Part shown: piece after piece, positions 36,328-46,936 of the stretch | How positions within the stretch are numbered: position 1 is the stretch's first letter | Layout: every line of letters begins with the position of its first letter | Assembly: GCF_901447495.1 (NCBI RefSeq) | Contig: NZ_CABDWS010000006.1 | Span: 1 to 64,000, forward strand | Length of the DNA stretch: 64,000 bases | DNA from: Haloimpatiens lingqiaonensis | GTDB lineage: Bacteria > Bacillota > Clostridia > Clostridiales > Clostridiaceae | Direction: 5' to 3' | Translations under genes and position numbers: made by a program | Notes under the pieces: model-generated | What the model was told of the DNA's origin: nothing | Seen by the model: only the letters and a program-made list of their open reading frames with translations | Database searches by the model: none

Positions 36328-37287
36328 ATGATAACCCATGGCAAAAATATAAAAATATTCACAGGTAATTCTAACCCTAAGCTTGCAGAAGAAATTGCAG
36401 GTATATTAGGATTAAAGGTTGGAGACGCAGTAGTTTCTACTTTCAGTGACGGAGAAATTTCTGTAAACATAGGTGAAACTGTAAGAGGAGCAGATGTATT
36501 TGTAGTTCAATCAACAAACGCACCAGTAAATGATAATTTAATGGAGCTTTTAATAATGATTGATGCCTTCAAGAGAGCATCTGCAGGAAGAGTAACAGCG
36601 GTTATGCCTTATTATGGATATGCTAGACAAGACAGAAAAGCAAAAGCAAGAGATCCAATTACAGCTAAATTAGTTGCTGATTTAATAACAGCAGCAGGTG
36701 CCGATAGAGTACTTACTATGGATTTACATGCAGCACAAATACAAGGATATTTTAATATTCCAGTGGATCATTTAATGGGAGCAGCTACTTTGGCTAAGCA
36801 CTTCATTGAAAATGGATTCCAAGAACAAGATGATGTAGTAGTAGTTTCTCCAGACTTAGGAAGCGTAGCTAGATCTAGAAAATTTGCTGACAGATTACAT
36901 TGTCCAATAGCTATAATTGACAAAAGAAGACCAAAGGCTAATGTTTCTGAAGTTATGAATGTAATAGGAGATATTAAAGGCAAAAGAGTTATATTGTTAG
37001 ATGATATGATAGATACTGCAGGAACTATAACTAATGGAGCTAATGCTTTAGTTGATTTAGGTGCAAAAGAAGTTTATGCATGTTGTAGTCATGCTGTATT
37101 ATCAGGTCCAGCAATAGAAAGAATTGAAAAATCTGCAATAAAGAAATTAGTTATGCTAAATACTATAGATTTACCAGAAGATAAGCAATTAGATAAATTT
37201 ACTACTTTATCTGTAGCACCAATGTTTGCAGAAGCTATAAGAAGAATATATGAAGATATATCAGTAAGCAAATTATTTGAAGACTAG
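36328..37287 (+). CDS. prs: Ribose-phosphate pyrophosphokinase
   Basis: This enzyme makes PRPP from ribose-5-phosphate and ATP. The 319-residue protein has the cation/PRPP motifs [11 protein letters not shown] and [14 protein letters not shown], and ATP-site residues in [12 protein letters not shown] 36328 follows AAGGAGG. It is cotranscribed with glmU, as in Bacillus, and ends at a terminator. Confidence 0.97.
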   Translation: MITHGKNIKIFTGNSNPKLAEEIAGILGLKVGDAVVSTFSDGEISVNIGETVRGADVFVVQSTNAPVNDNLMELLIMIDAFKRASAGRVTAVMPYYGYARQDRKAKARDPITAKLVADLITAAGADRVLTMDLHAAQIQGYFNIPVDHLMGAATLAKHFIENGFQEQDDVVVVSPDLGSVARSRKFADRLHCPIAIIDKRRPKANVSEVMNVIGDIKGKRVILLDDMIDTAGTITNGANALVDLGAKEVYACCSHAVLSGPAIERIEKSAIKKLVMLNTIDLPEDKQLDKFTTLSVAPMFAEAIRRIYEDISVSKLFED

Positions 37288-37316
37288 AGAGTTTTATAGT
37301 ACATATTAATATATTT

Positions 37317-37366
37317 TAGGCATGCAATATTATAAGAAACTTATGATATTGCATGCCTATTTGTAT
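37317..37366 (+). terminator. glmU-prs terminator
   Basis: TAGGCATGCAATAT/ATATTGCATGCCTA (14 bp) plus an inner ATAAG/CTTAT pairing, followed by TTTGTAT. Confidence 0.85.
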
Positions 37367-37491
37367 ATAAGGTGAAATATTTGTAAATTTTTAATTAAAA
37401 CTACAATATATAAATGATTTTATGGTAAATTAAAATTAAATAAATGTGTAAAATAATATTCGAATACTTAATATATAGGAGGTTGAGAAAA

Positions 37492-38178
37492 ATGGAAGGA
37501 AGCATAGGCAAAATATTAATTGTTGATGATGATGAGAATATATGTGAAGTAATCAAAATGTATTTAGAGAGTTCAGGATATAATACTATTTGCGTACATA
37601 ATGGGAAGGCTGCTGAGGAAAAGTTTGTAGAGTATAAACCTGATTTAGTACTTTTAGACATAATGTTACCTAATATTGATGGTATAGATGTACTAAAATG
37701 GATAAGAAGGGATAGTTCAACTCCAGTAATAATGTTAACAGCTAAGGGAGAAACTTTTGATAAGGTTCTAGGATTAGAATTAGGTGCTGATGACTATATA
37801 GTTAAACCTTTTGAACCTAAAGAAATGTTAGCAAGGGTGAAGGCAGTATTAAGAAGATATAATTCTGAAAGTGTAAACAAAGAGGTTTTAAATTTTGAGG
37901 ATTTAATGATAGACATTAATTCATATAAGGTAATTTACAATGGAGAAGAAATAAAGATGCCTCCTAAAGAGTTTGAATTGTTATATTATTTAGCAAGTAA
38001 TAAGAATAGGGTGTTTACTAGAGAACAATTGCTTTGTGAAGTATGGGGTTATGATTATCCGGGAGACTCTAGGACTGTAGATGTACATGTAAAGAGACTT
38101 AGAGAAAAATTAGAAGGTGGCATTAGCTGGAAAATAGAAACTGTATGGGGTGTGGGCTATAAATTTGAGGTGAAATAA
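37492..38178 (+). CDS. OmpR-family response regulator
   Basis: The receiver domain (1-120) has acidic residues VDDDE (11-15), phospho-acceptor Asp56 (DLVLLDIMLP), Thr83 and Lys105 (IVKPFEP). The C-terminal winged helix (132-228) has PPKEFELLYYLASN and SRTVDVHVKRLREK. ATG 37492 has AGGAGG (37477-37482); the longer in-frame ATG at 37444 has none. It overlaps the kinase gene operon (2-bp gap). The partner kinase and an HtrA protease follow, suggesting an envelope-stress circuit. Confidence 0.93.
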   Translation: MEGSIGKILIVDDDENICEVIKMYLESSGYNTICVHNGKAAEEKFVEYKPDLVLLDIMLPNIDGIDVLKWIRRDSSTPVIMLTAKGETFDKVLGLELGADDYIVKPFEPKEMLARVKAVLRRYNSESVNKEVLNFEDLMIDINSYKVIYNGEEIKMPPKEFELLYYLASNKNRVFTREQLLCEVWGYDYPGDSRTVDVHVKRLREKLEGGISWKIETVWGVGYKFEVK

Positions 38179-38180
38179 GG

Positions 38181-39587
38181 ATGAAAAAAGGTTTATTTTC
38201 TAAAATGGTTGCCACTTATACCATAATAATAGCCATTAGTTTTACCATTCTTGCAACAGTTTTATCACTGTGGTTTGAAAATTATTATTTTGAGCAGAAT
38301 AAAAATGAACTGGCTGAAAAAGCAGCATTAATAGGAGATTCTGCAGTACAGTATATGTATGGGGATATTTCTTACTATGAAATGAATAAGCAACTAAAAC
38401 TAATAGGAGATTATCTTAAGGTAGATATATGGCTTACTGATAAATATGGGTATGTGTATGCTGTATCCAATGAAAAATACAAAAGTATTTTAGGAAAGCA
38501 AATATTAACTAGTGATTTAAAAGAGTTAAGGTTAAAAAGATTTATAGAGAAAAAGGGTAATTACGGAAATTTATTTTCCGTTCCTGTACATACCATTGAA
38601 ATACCAATAGACCAAGGAAATGGTTTTAAAGGCACAATAATAATGCACACTTCTTTAGAGAATATAAAGTATGCATTAAAAAACGTATATAAAATTATAT
38701 GGGCCTCCGCTATATTGGCTATTGTGGTGTCTTGTATAGTTATATATTATTTCTCGCAGAAAATTATAATAAAGCCTTTGGCACAAATTAATTGCGTAGC
38801 AAGAAAAATTTCAAAAGGTGAAGTGGACAAAAGAGTAGACATTAAATCTAATGATGAAATAGGGGAATTAGCTAATTCTTTTAATATTATGGCAGATTCT
38901 TTGGAAAAGGTAGAGAATAATAGAAGATTGTTTATTTCTAATGTATCACATGAAATAAGATCACCCATAACATCTATAAAGGGCTTTATAGGCGGTATGT
39001 TAGATGGAATAATACCAGAAGATAAAAAAAACTATTATCTATCTATAGCCTATGAAGAAATAGGAAGGCTTACCAGGTTAGTGAATGATTTATTGGATTT
39101 ATCAGCTATAGAATCAGGAAGATTTTCATTGAAGGTAAGGGAGTTAAATTTAAATGAAATAATAAGGCTTGCAGTGATAAAATTTGAAACTCGCATAAGA
39201 AATAAAGGATTAAAAGTAGATGTGTGTTTTGAACAAGAGGAATTGTATGTTTTATCAGATAGGGATAGGACTATACAGATAATAACTAATATAATAGATA
39301 ATGCACTGAAATATGTAAATGAGGGTGGTCAGATTAAAATAACCACAAAAAGTAAAGGTAAAAAAGCTTATATTAGTGTGTTTAATAGCGGACCTAATAT
39401 TAATGATGAAGATTTAAATCATATTTGGGATAGATTTTACAAAGCTGATAAAGCTAGATCCTCTAAGATAAGTACTGGCTTAGGATTGTCTATAGTAAGG
39501 AGTATATTATCACAATTAGGAGAAGATATATGGGTAAAAAATAAAGAAAATGGGGTAGAGTTTACATTCACTTTAACAAAAAATTAA
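38181..39587 (+). CDS. Membrane sensor histidine kinase
   Basis: The 468-residue protein has membrane helices near 12-32 and 167-190 enclosing an extracytoplasmic sensor of ~135 residues. A HAMP domain follows (KPLAQINCVARKISKGE), then HisKA with phospho-acceptor His257 (NVSHEIRSP) and HATPase_c (N-box NIIDNALKYV, G-boxes DRFYKADKAR and GLGLSIV). Partner of the regulator directly upstream. The stimulus is unknown. Confidence 0.93.
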   Translation: MKKGLFSKMVATYTIIIAISFTILATVLSLWFENYYFEQNKNELAEKAALIGDSAVQYMYGDISYYEMNKQLKLIGDYLKVDIWLTDKYGYVYAVSNEKYKSILGKQILTSDLKELRLKRFIEKKGNYGNLFSVPVHTIEIPIDQGNGFKGTIIMHTSLENIKYALKNVYKIIWASAILAIVVSCIVIYYFSQKIIIKPLAQINCVARKISKGEVDKRVDIKSNDEIGELANSFNIMADSLEKVENNRRLFISNVSHEIRSPITSIKGFIGGMLDGIIPEDKKNYYLSIAYEEIGRLTRLVNDLLDLSAIESGRFSLKVRELNLNEIIRLAVIKFETRIRNKGLKVDVCFEQEELYVLSDRDRTIQIITNIIDNALKYVNEGGQIKITTKSKGKKAYISVFNSGPNINDEDLNHIWDRFYKADKARSSKISTGLGLSIVRSILSQLGEDIWVKNKENGVEFTFTLTKN

Positions 39588-39666
39588 ACCTTTCATAAAA
39601 CTTTATAAATTAAATTATAGTATATTAAAATTAAATTATAAATTACTAAGTCGGGAGGTAGTGTGT

Positions 39667-40830
39667 ATGGGTGAGTATAAAGAAAATGACGGTGGATTAG
39701 TGACTGATGAATATAACAATTATCACATAAAGTTTAGGAAAAACAAGAAAAATGGTATCTTTAAAAAAATAATATACTTTATAATTTTCGTACTAGTAGC
39801 AATGATATCAGGAGCTGCCACAGCAAATTATGTAGTTGAAAATAAATATTCTCAAGGGGCTGATAAAACAAAAGAAACACCTGCTAAAAGTATAAATAAC
39901 AGCAATGATGCTACCACACGTATTATTAACGCTAATCCTATAAATAAGGTAGCAGAAACTGTTGGACCTGCAGTAGTAGCTATAAGTAATAGAGCAGAAG
40001 GTTTTTTTGGAGATGTAAAACAAGGTACTGGTTCAGGTATAATTTTTAATGAAGAGGGGTATATTGTTACTAACAATCATGTAATAGAAGGTGCTACTAA
40101 ATTAACAGTAAAGTTATCCAGTGGAAAAGAATTAGAAGCTAAGGTGGTAGGTAAGGATCCTAAGTCAGATTTAGCAGTTATTAAGGTAAATTCTAAAAAT
40201 TTACCTGTAGCAAAATTTGGTGATTCCTCTAAAATGAAAGTAGGAGATTTAGCTGTAGCAATAGGCAATCCACTTGGAGAGGAGTTTGCAGGTTCTGTTA
40301 CAGCAGGAATAATAAGTGCTTTAAATAGAAAAATAGTATCAGGAGAAGCAGTATATAAAGTACTTCAGACAGATGCAGCCATAAACCCTGGTAATAGTGG
40401 AGGGGCTTTATGTAATGAAAATGGCGAAGTAATAGGAATAAATAGTTTGAAGTTAGGAGCACAGGTTAATGCAGAAGGAATGGGTTTTGCTATAGCTATA
40501 AATGAAGCTAAGGGAATTATTGATCAACTTATGAAAAATGGTAAGGTTATAAGACCTATAATGGGCATATATGGTGGCACTGTTAATCCACAGGCTACTG
40601 GTGGAATAGAAGGAGTTTATGTTACTAAATTAGTTCCTAACTCTGGAGCAGAGAAATCAGGGATACAGGCAGGAGATATATTGACGGAATTTGATAATAA
40701 AAAGATAAAAAGTTTTTCAGATCTGTCAGCGATACTATTTGAACATAAAGTAGGAGATGTGGTATCCTGTAAAGTGTGGAGAAATGGTGAGACGGAAAAA
40801 TATAAAATAAGATTATCTGAGGCAGAGTAA
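39667..40830 (+). CDS. htrA: HtrA/DegP-family membrane-anchored serine protease with PDZ domain
   Basis: The 387-residue protein has a cytoplasmic tail (~35 residues), one membrane helix (IIYFIIFVLVAMISGAA) and an extracytoplasmic trypsin-like protease. The triad is His138 (NNHVIEGA), Asp168 (KSDLAVI) and Ser244 (NPGNSGGAL). One PDZ domain (about 285-380) follows. It degrades or refolds damaged envelope proteins. ATG 39667 follows GGGAGGT; the GTG at 39661 is too close. It lies 79 bp after the kinase and may be controlled by that system, as in related CssRS-HtrA circuits (inference). Confidence 0.92.
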   Translation: MGEYKENDGGLVTDEYNNYHIKFRKNKKNGIFKKIIYFIIFVLVAMISGAATANYVVENKYSQGADKTKETPAKSINNSNDATTRIINANPINKVAETVGPAVVAISNRAEGFFGDVKQGTGSGIIFNEEGYIVTNNHVIEGATKLTVKLSSGKELEAKVVGKDPKSDLAVIKVNSKNLPVAKFGDSSKMKVGDLAVAIGNPLGEEFAGSVTAGIISALNRKIVSGEAVYKVLQTDAAINPGNSGGALCNENGEVIGINSLKLGAQVNAEGMGFAIAINEAKGIIDQLMKNGKVIRPIMGIYGGTVNPQATGGIEGVYVTKLVPNSGAEKSGIQAGDILTEFDNKKIKSFSDLSAILFEHKVGDVVSCKVWRNGETEKYKIRLSEAE

Positions 40831-40860
40831 TATAAAACATTTAAAATATATAAAAACAAA

Positions 40861-40902
40861 TTAAACAGCAGCTGGATTAATCGGCATGCTGTTTAATTTA
40901 AT
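40861..40902 (+). terminator. htrA terminator
   Basis: TTAAACAGCA (40861-40870) pairs with TGCTGTTTAA (40887-40896) around a 16-nt loop, followed by TTTA. Confidence 0.7.
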
Positions 40903-40938
40903 GTTTAATATACTCTAAAATAAGAATTTTAATACAAC

Positions 40939-40967
40939 TTGCTATATAAAAAATGCTAATATATACT
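40939..40967 (+). promoter_or_regulatory. Probable promoter of pth-mfd
   Basis: TTGCTA (40939-40944), a 17-bp spacer and TATACT (40962-40967) lie 42 bp before the pth start and after the htrA terminator. Confidence 0.55.
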
Positions 40968-41008
40968 AAAATATATGTGAAACATGTAAAATATCAGTGG
41001 AGGTAATT

Positions 41009-41572
41009 ATGTATTTAATAATTGGATTAGGAAATCCTGGTAAGGAATATGAGAGGACAAGACATAATCTTGGATTTGAGGTTATTGATTGTATTGGAGA
41101 TAAGTATAATATTCAGTTAAATAGGAAAAAATTTAAGAGTATATGCGGTGAAGGGTTAATAGGTAATGAAAAGGTAATATTAATGAAGCCTCAGACTTAT
41201 ATGAATTTAAGCGGAGAAAGTCTTATTGAAGCTGTAAATTTTTATAAAATCAAAAGTGACAATATTATAGTTATATATGATGATATAAGTTTAGAAGTGG
41301 GGAGAATTAGACTGAGATCCGCTGGCAGTGCTGGTGGACATAATGGAATTAAAAGCATAATAGCTAATTTAAACTCAGATAAATTCAATAGAATTAAGGT
41401 TGGTGCAGGCTCTCCAAAAGGGGAGTTAGTTTCGCATGTTTTGGGTAAGTTTTCTAAAGAAGAGAGAGAAAAAATAGAAAAGATCATAATGGTAGCTGCA
41501 GATGCGGCAGAGGGTATAGTAACTAAGGGAATAAATGAGGCAATGAATCAGTTTAATGGTATAAATTTATAA
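41009..41572 (+). CDS. pth: Peptidyl-tRNA hydrolase
   Basis: Pth frees tRNA from prematurely released peptidyl-tRNA. The 187-residue protein has [20 protein letters not shown], the catalytic His in [30 protein letters not shown] and [15 protein letters not shown] 41009 follows GGAGGT; GTG 40997 falls in the ribosome site itself. Followed by mfd after 26 bp, as in Bacillus. Confidence 0.96.
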   Translation: MYLIIGLGNPGKEYERTRHNLGFEVIDCIGDKYNIQLNRKKFKSICGEGLIGNEKVILMKPQTYMNLSGESLIEAVNFYKIKSDNIIVIYDDISLEVGRIRLRSAGSAGGHNGIKSIIANLNSDKFNRIKVGAGSPKGELVSHVLGKFSKEEREKIEKIIMVAADAAEGIVTKGINEAMNQFNGINL

Positions 41573-41598
41573 GATTTAAATCTTGAGAGGTGTTTTAT

Positions 41599-44500
41599 AT
41601 GAAATTACAAGGGCTCATGAAGCCTTTAATGGAAAATAAGAAGTTTAAGGATATAGTTCAAAATATAGAAACAGAAAAGGGTCCTATAGAAATATATGGG
41701 GTAGCAGATTCAAGTAGAAGTTATTTAATAAATGGTATTTATAGTGAATTAAATAGGAACATTTTAATATTAACTCATAGCGATATAGAGGCAAGAAACT
41801 TATATGAAGATATATCTTTTTACACAAACAATGCATACTATTTTCCTGTTAAAGAAACAGTATTTTATAACATATATGCTTTGTCAGGTGATTTAAGGTG
41901 GGAAAGACTAAAAGTTATAAGGGAAATGCTCAGAAGAGGAAAGAAAATAATAATTACTACAGTAGAAGCACTTACCTCATTGTATACTCCAATAGAATTA
42001 TTTAAAAAATATACTCTAAAATATTCTACAGGTAGCAATGTGGAATTAGATACACTTATAAAAAAGCTTGTTGAAAGCGGCTATGAAAGAACTCCTTCGG
42101 TGGATGGAAAGGGACAGTTTTCAATAAGAGGAGGCATTGTGGATATATATCCTCCTATAGCATCAAGTCCTTATAGAATAGAGCTTTTTGGTGATGAAAT
42201 AGATTCTATAAGAACTTTTAATTTGGAGACACAAAGAAGTATAGAAAAAGTAAATTCTATAGAAATATTTCCAGCTAAAGAAGTAATACTTACTCCAGAG
42301 GATTTAGATAGGGGATATAAGGGTATTTTAGAAGACTTGGAAAAAGCAAAAGGTAATTTTAATGGTAAAGAACTAAAAGATAATCTACAAAATTTGATTA
42401 AAGCAACTAATAAAAATTTAGAGTATTTAAAAGAAACTTGGAAGTTTGACAATATTGAGAGTTTTATACCATATTTTTATGAAAAGAAGGCATCACTATT
42501 AGATTATATAAATGAACCGTTTATAATATTAGATGATGCTAAGAGATGTATAGGTAAACTAGATAGTGTGTATTTTGAATTTGAAGAGGATTATAAAAAC
42601 TTTTTTCAAAGGGCAAGTATATTATCTAGACAATGGGACTTGCTATTTTCTAAAGAAGAAACAATTCAACGTTTAAAAAACAATTTGTTTATAACTATAG
42701 ATTCTATTAAAAAGCCAAATGATACTATAAAATACATTAAAGAAGTAGATTTTGTTGCTGTAACCTTAAGTAACTATCATGGGCAGCTAGAGCTTTTAAT
42801 AGATGACATAAAGGATAAAAAGAGTAAAGGCTATGCAACCGTAATATTATCAGGAACTAAAACAAGAGGACAAAGATTAGTAAACACTTTAAGGGAAATG
42901 GGCATTGAAAGTTTTTACAGTGAAGAACTGGAGGAAATAAAAGTATCTCAGGTGGTTATTACTTCTGGAAGTCTTCTTAAGGGTTTTCAGGCTGATGAAA
43001 TAAAACTTTGTGTTATATCTGATAAGGAAGTTTTCGGAGAGTCTAAAAGAAAGTTAAAGAAAAAGCAGGTAAAAGGAAAAGGCGTAAGTAAAATAAAGAG
43101 TTTTTCAGAACTTAGGCTGGGAGACTATGTAGTACATGCTAATCACGGTATTGGTATATATAAAGGAATAAAGCATTTAGATGTACAGGGACATAAAAGA
43201 GATTATTTAGAATTGGAGTACGACAAAGATGATAAACTCTATGTGCCAGTAGAGCAGCTAGATCTTGTTCAAAAATATATAGGTAGCGAGGGAAAAGCTC
43301 CTAAAATAAATAAATTAAGTAGCAATGAATGGAATAAAACTAAAAACAAAGTTAAAAAATCTATAAATGACATAGCGGAAGAGCTCATTAAGCTTTATGC
43401 TATAAGGTCCACGGTGAAGGGTAATAAATATGGTAAAGATACAGTATGGCAAAAACAATTTGAAGAGGAATTTCCCTTCGAGGAAACACCGGACCAATTA
43501 ACTGCAATAGAAGATATAAAAGGGGATTTAGAATCCAACAAGCCAATGGATAGATTACTTTGCGGGGATGTAGGTTACGGTAAGACAGAAGTAGCTTTAA
43601 GGGCTGCTTTTAAGGTTGTAATGGAGGGAAAACAGGTAGCATTTTTAGTTCCTACTACCATATTAGCAGAACAGCATTATAATAACATTATAAAAAGATT
43701 TTCTGATTTTCCTATAAAGATAGATATGATAAGTAGATTTAGAACATCAGCACAACAAAAAAATACTTTAAAAAGTGTAAAAGAAGGAAATGTGGATATT
43801 TTAATAGGTACTCATAGAATTTTACAAAAGGATGTAAAGTTTAAGGATTTAGGTATTTTAATTATAGATGAGGAACAAAGATTTGGGGTTACTCATAAAG
43901 AAAAAATAAAAGAAATGAAAAAGAATATAGATGTATTGACATTAACAGCCACACCTATACCTAGGACATTGCATATGTCTTTAACAGGGGTTAGAGATAT
44001 AAGTGTAATAGAAACTCCGCCAGAAGATAGATATCCAGTACAGACCTATGTGGTAGAATTTAATGAGCAATTGATGAGAGATGCTATAATAAAAGAAATA
44101 AGCAGGGATGGACAGGTTTTCTTTGTATATAACCGGGTGAAAAACATAAAGGATATGGCAGGGTACTTAAGTAAATTGGTACCTGAAGCTTCTATAGGCA
44201 TAGCCCATGGGCAGATGACAGAGAGAGAATTAGAGCAGGTTATGATGGATTTCATGGATGGAAAGATAAATTTATTAATTTGCACTACTATAATAGAAAC
44301 AGGTATTGATATACAAAATGTAAATACTATGATTATATATGATGCAGATAAAATGGGTTTATCTCAATTATATCAATTGAGGGGACGGGTAGGACGTTCT
44401 AATAAAATAGCATATGCTTACTTTACTTATAGAAAGGATAAAGCGTTAACTGAAGTAGCAGAAAAAAGACTAAAGGCTATTAAAGATTTTACAGAGCTAG

Positions 44501-45123
44501 GCTCAGGATTTAAAATAGCCATGCGGGATCTTGAAATAAGAGGTGCTGGTAATATGATGGGTTCTGCGCAACATGGTCATATGGCTGCGGTAGGGTATGA
44601 TTTATATTGCAGAATGCTAGAGGAAACTGTTAGACAATTAAAGGGCCATATAGAGAAGGAAAAGGTAGAGACAGATATAAAAGTTAATGTAGATGCATAT
44701 ATATCTGGAACATATATAAAAGACGAAACTCAAAAGATAGAAATATATAAAAAGATAGCAGCTATAGACTCTTATGATGATATGTTAGATGTACAAGAAG
44801 AGATAGAGGATAGATATTCTGATATACCAGAAGCGGTTAATAATTTAATAGACATATCTTATAGCAGGGCTTTAGGTAGCAAGTGTGGAATAGAAGAAAT
44901 AGTAGATGAGAAGGATGAATTAGTATTTAGGTTTCATAACAAAACATATTTTAACCAAAAGCTTGTTAGGAATGTTATGGATAAGTATGGCAAGGATATA
45001 TTGTTTAAGATTGGAGAAAAGCCAGCTGTAGCATATAAGCTTAAGGGAGTGAAAAGAGAAAAAATAGTAAAAATTATGAAAGAAATGGTTGAGTTTATAA
45101 GTAAATTAGTTGAAAAGGACTAG
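41599..45123 (+). CDS. mfd: Transcription-repair coupling factor
   Basis: Mfd removes stalled RNA polymerase and recruits UvrA. The 1174-residue protein has UvrB-like N-terminal domains, an RNA-polymerase-interacting domain (RLGDYVVHANHGIGIYKG, near 510), helicase motifs GDVGYGKTE (about 654) and DEEQRFG (about 756), a TRG/relay region (QLRGRVGRSNK) and the C-terminal UvrA-regulating domain. ATG 41599 follows GAGAGGTG. Confidence 0.97.
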   Translation: MKLQGLMKPLMENKKFKDIVQNIETEKGPIEIYGVADSSRSYLINGIYSELNRNILILTHSDIEARNLYEDISFYTNNAYYFPVKETVFYNIYALSGDLRWERLKVIREMLRRGKKIIITTVEALTSLYTPIELFKKYTLKYSTGSNVELDTLIKKLVESGYERTPSVDGKGQFSIRGGIVDIYPPIASSPYRIELFGDEIDSIRTFNLETQRSIEKVNSIEIFPAKEVILTPEDLDRGYKGILEDLEKAKGNFNGKELKDNLQNLIKATNKNLEYLKETWKFDNIESFIPYFYEKKASLLDYINEPFIILDDAKRCIGKLDSVYFEFEEDYKNFFQRASILSRQWDLLFSKEETIQRLKNNLFITIDSIKKPNDTIKYIKEVDFVAVTLSNYHGQLELLIDDIKDKKSKGYATVILSGTKTRGQRLVNTLREMGIESFYSEELEEIKVSQVVITSGSLLKGFQADEIKLCVISDKEVFGESKRKLKKKQVKGKGVSKIKSFSELRLGDYVVHANHGIGIYKGIKHLDVQGHKRDYLELEYDKDDKLYVPVEQLDLVQKYIGSEGKAPKINKLSSNEWNKTKNKVKKSINDIAEELIKLYAIRSTVKGNKYGKDTVWQKQFEEEFPFEETPDQLTAIEDIKGDLESNKPMDRLLCGDVGYGKTEVALRAAFKVVMEGKQVAFLVPTTILAEQHYNNIIKRFSDFPIKIDMISRFRTSAQQKNTLKSVKEGNVDILIGTHRILQKDVKFKDLGILIIDEEQRFGVTHKEKIKEMKKNIDVLTLTATPIPRTLHMSLTGVRDISVIETPPEDRYPVQTYVVEFNEQLMRDAIIKEISRDGQVFFVYNRVKNIKDMAGYLSKLVPEASIGIAHGQMTERELEQVMMDFMDGKINLLICTTIIETGIDIQNVNTMIIYDADKMGLSQLYQLRGRVGRSNKIAYAYFTYRKDKALTEVAEKRLKAIKDFTELGSGFKIAMRDLEIRGAGNMMGSAQHGHMAAVGYDLYCRMLEETVRQLKGHIEKEKVETDIKVNVDAYISGTYIKDETQKIEIYKKIAAIDSYDDMLDVQEEIEDRYSDIPEAVNNLIDISYSRALGSKCGIEEIVDEKDELVFRFHNKTYFNQKLVRNVMDKYGKDILFKIGEKPAVAYKLKGVKREKIVKIMKEMVEFISKLVEKD

Positions 45124-45183
45124 TTTTATGATAGAATTAATTTATGAGTCTATTTATGGATGAGAAAATAGGAGGAATGTATT

Positions 45184-46185
45184 GTGAAAAAGGTTAAGAA
45201 AATAATTGCATCAGTGTTGCTAGGAACATGTATGTTATCAATAGCAGGATGTAATTTAATAGAAAAAACTCCGGAGAGAGTTCAAAAATCAACAGTAGCT
45301 AAAGTAAAAGGAGAAAAGATAACTAGGGGAGAAGTGGATGAATATCCTCAAATGGTAAAAGCTATAGAAAGTGCTAAAGCTAAATATGGTAATGACTATG
45401 AAAAAAATGAAGAAGCTAAATCACAATTAAAGGAAACTAGAAAAAGTGTATTAGATGAATTAACTATGGAAATGGTTATTATGCAAAAGGCAAAAGAACT
45501 TAAGGTATATGATGAAAAGAAAATAGAGGAAGAAGTCAATAAACAATTTGATGCTATAAAGAAGAATTATAAAGATGATAAGGAATTTAAGAAAGAAATG
45601 ACTGCAGGTGGTTTTACAGAAAAAACTTTAAAAAATTTCTTAAGAATAAGAGTTGTAGTTCCTAAGGTATATGAAGCTGCTATGAAGGATGTAAAGGCTA
45701 CAGAAAAGGAAACAAAAGAATATTATGATTCCCACATGGTAGAATTTACAGAAAAACCAAATAGAATACATGTGGCACATATTTTAGTTAAAACAGAAGA
45801 GGAAGCTAAAAAGGCAAAGGAAAGATTGGATAAAAAAGAAGATTTTGCTAAAGTAGCTAAAGAAGTATCCACAGATAAAGCAGCAAATGAACAGGGTGGA
45901 GATCTAGGATTTATTAATTACAATGATGCAAACTACGATAAAACGTTTATGACTGCAGCACAAGCTCTTTCAAAGGGACAAATATCATCACCTATAAAAA
46001 CTCAATTTGGATGGCATATAATTAAGTGTATTGAAAAGGAAGAATATCCAATTAAAAAATATGATCAAGTAAAAAGTGAAATAAATAAGATGGTTTCAGA
46101 AAGTAAGAAACAATCCCAATGGAAAGAAATACTAGAAAAATGGAAAAATGATGCTAAAATAAAGCTTTATGAAAAAAATCTATAA
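45184..46185 (+). CDS. prsA: PrsA-like foldase lipoprotein (parvulin peptidyl-prolyl isomerase)
   Basis: An extracytoplasmic folding factor. The type II signal peptide ends in the lipobox SIAGC (Cys23). An N-terminal SurA/PrsA-like chaperone region runs to about residue 190. The parvulin domain (about 195-285) has HVAHILVKTEEEAKKA, GGDLGFI and TQFGWHIIK. The 333-residue length is typical. GTG 45184 follows AGGAGG. It lies between mfd and spoVT, near where Bacillus has other genes, and ends at a terminator. Confidence 0.9.
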   Translation: MKKVKKIIASVLLGTCMLSIAGCNLIEKTPERVQKSTVAKVKGEKITRGEVDEYPQMVKAIESAKAKYGNDYEKNEEAKSQLKETRKSVLDELTMEMVIMQKAKELKVYDEKKIEEEVNKQFDAIKKNYKDDKEFKKEMTAGGFTEKTLKNFLRIRVVVPKVYEAAMKDVKATEKETKEYYDSHMVEFTEKPNRIHVAHILVKTEEEAKKAKERLDKKEDFAKVAKEVSTDKAANEQGGDLGFINYNDANYDKTFMTAAQALSKGQISSPIKTQFGWHIIKCIEKEEYPIKKYDQVKSEINKMVSESKKQSQWKEILEKWKNDAKIKLYEKNL

Positions 46186-46205
46186 TATTAATAAATTTTT
46201 ATTTT

Positions 46206-46250
46206 AAAGATACCTAAAGGCTAATACAGGGCCTTTAGGTATCTTTTTTT
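46206..46250 (+). terminator. prsA terminator
   Basis: A perfect 16-bp stem AAAGATACCTAAAGGC/GCCTTTAGGTATCTTT with a 9-nt loop and a T-run. Confidence 0.95.
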
Positions 46251-46360
46251 GTATTATAGGGGCTATTACATAACATTTGTGTATAAAATTTCATATTTAG
46301 AAAAATAATATGAGTACAAGTAATTTTATATACTTTAATTTTAAGGAGGTAATTAAACAA

Positions 46361-46906
46361 ATGAAGGCAACAGGAATAGTAAGAAGAATAGACGATCTAG
46401 GAAGAGTTGTTATACCAAAAGAAATTAGAAGAACTTTAAGAATAAGAGAAGGAGATCCATTGGAGATATTTACAGATAGAGAAGGAGGAATAATTTTAAA
46501 GAAATATTCTCCTATTAATGAGCTTACAAGTTTTTCTAATGAATATGCTGAAGCATTAAATCAGTCTACTGGTAACATAGTAATAATATGCGACAGAGAT
46601 AATATGGTTTCAGTAAGTGGAACCACTAAAAAGGAGTATTTAGATAAGAAAATAAGTAATGAATTAGGTGAAATAATAGAAGCTAGAAAGAATGTAGTTT
46701 TAGATAAGGATAAATTAGTGCCTTTGTATGAAGATGAGGAGGTAGAAGGAAAATATTTTGGTGAGGTGGTAGCTCCTATAATAGCAGAAGGGGATGCTAT
46801 TGGGGCAGTAATCTTAATCAGTAAAGAAGAAAATAAGGATACTCCTGATTTAGAGATTAAATTAGCTCAAACAGCATCAACCTTCTTAGGAAAACAAATG
46901 GAATAA
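46361..46906 (+). CDS. spoVT: Stage V sporulation protein T
   Basis: This AbrB-family regulator modulates forespore sigma-G genes. Residues 1-50 form the swapped-hairpin DNA-binding domain (MKATGIVRRIDDLGRVVIPK) and residues 55-181 a GAF-like domain. ATG 46361 follows AAGGAGGT (46343-46350); an upstream in-frame ATG at 46310 has no ribosome site. The 181-residue length is standard. Confidence 0.96.
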   Translation: MKATGIVRRIDDLGRVVIPKEIRRTLRIREGDPLEIFTDREGGIILKKYSPINELTSFSNEYAEALNQSTGNIVIICDRDNMVSVSGTTKKEYLDKKISNELGEIIEARKNVVLDKDKLVPLYEDEEVEGKYFGEVVAPIIAEGDAIGAVILISKEENKDTPDLEIKLAQTASTFLGKQME

Positions 46907-46936
46907 ATGGCAGTTTATCTGCCATTTATTTTTTTC
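46905..46936 (+). terminator. spoVT terminator
   Basis: AAATGGCA/TGCCATTT with a 7-nt loop, overlapping the stop region and followed by a T-run. Confidence 0.85.
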
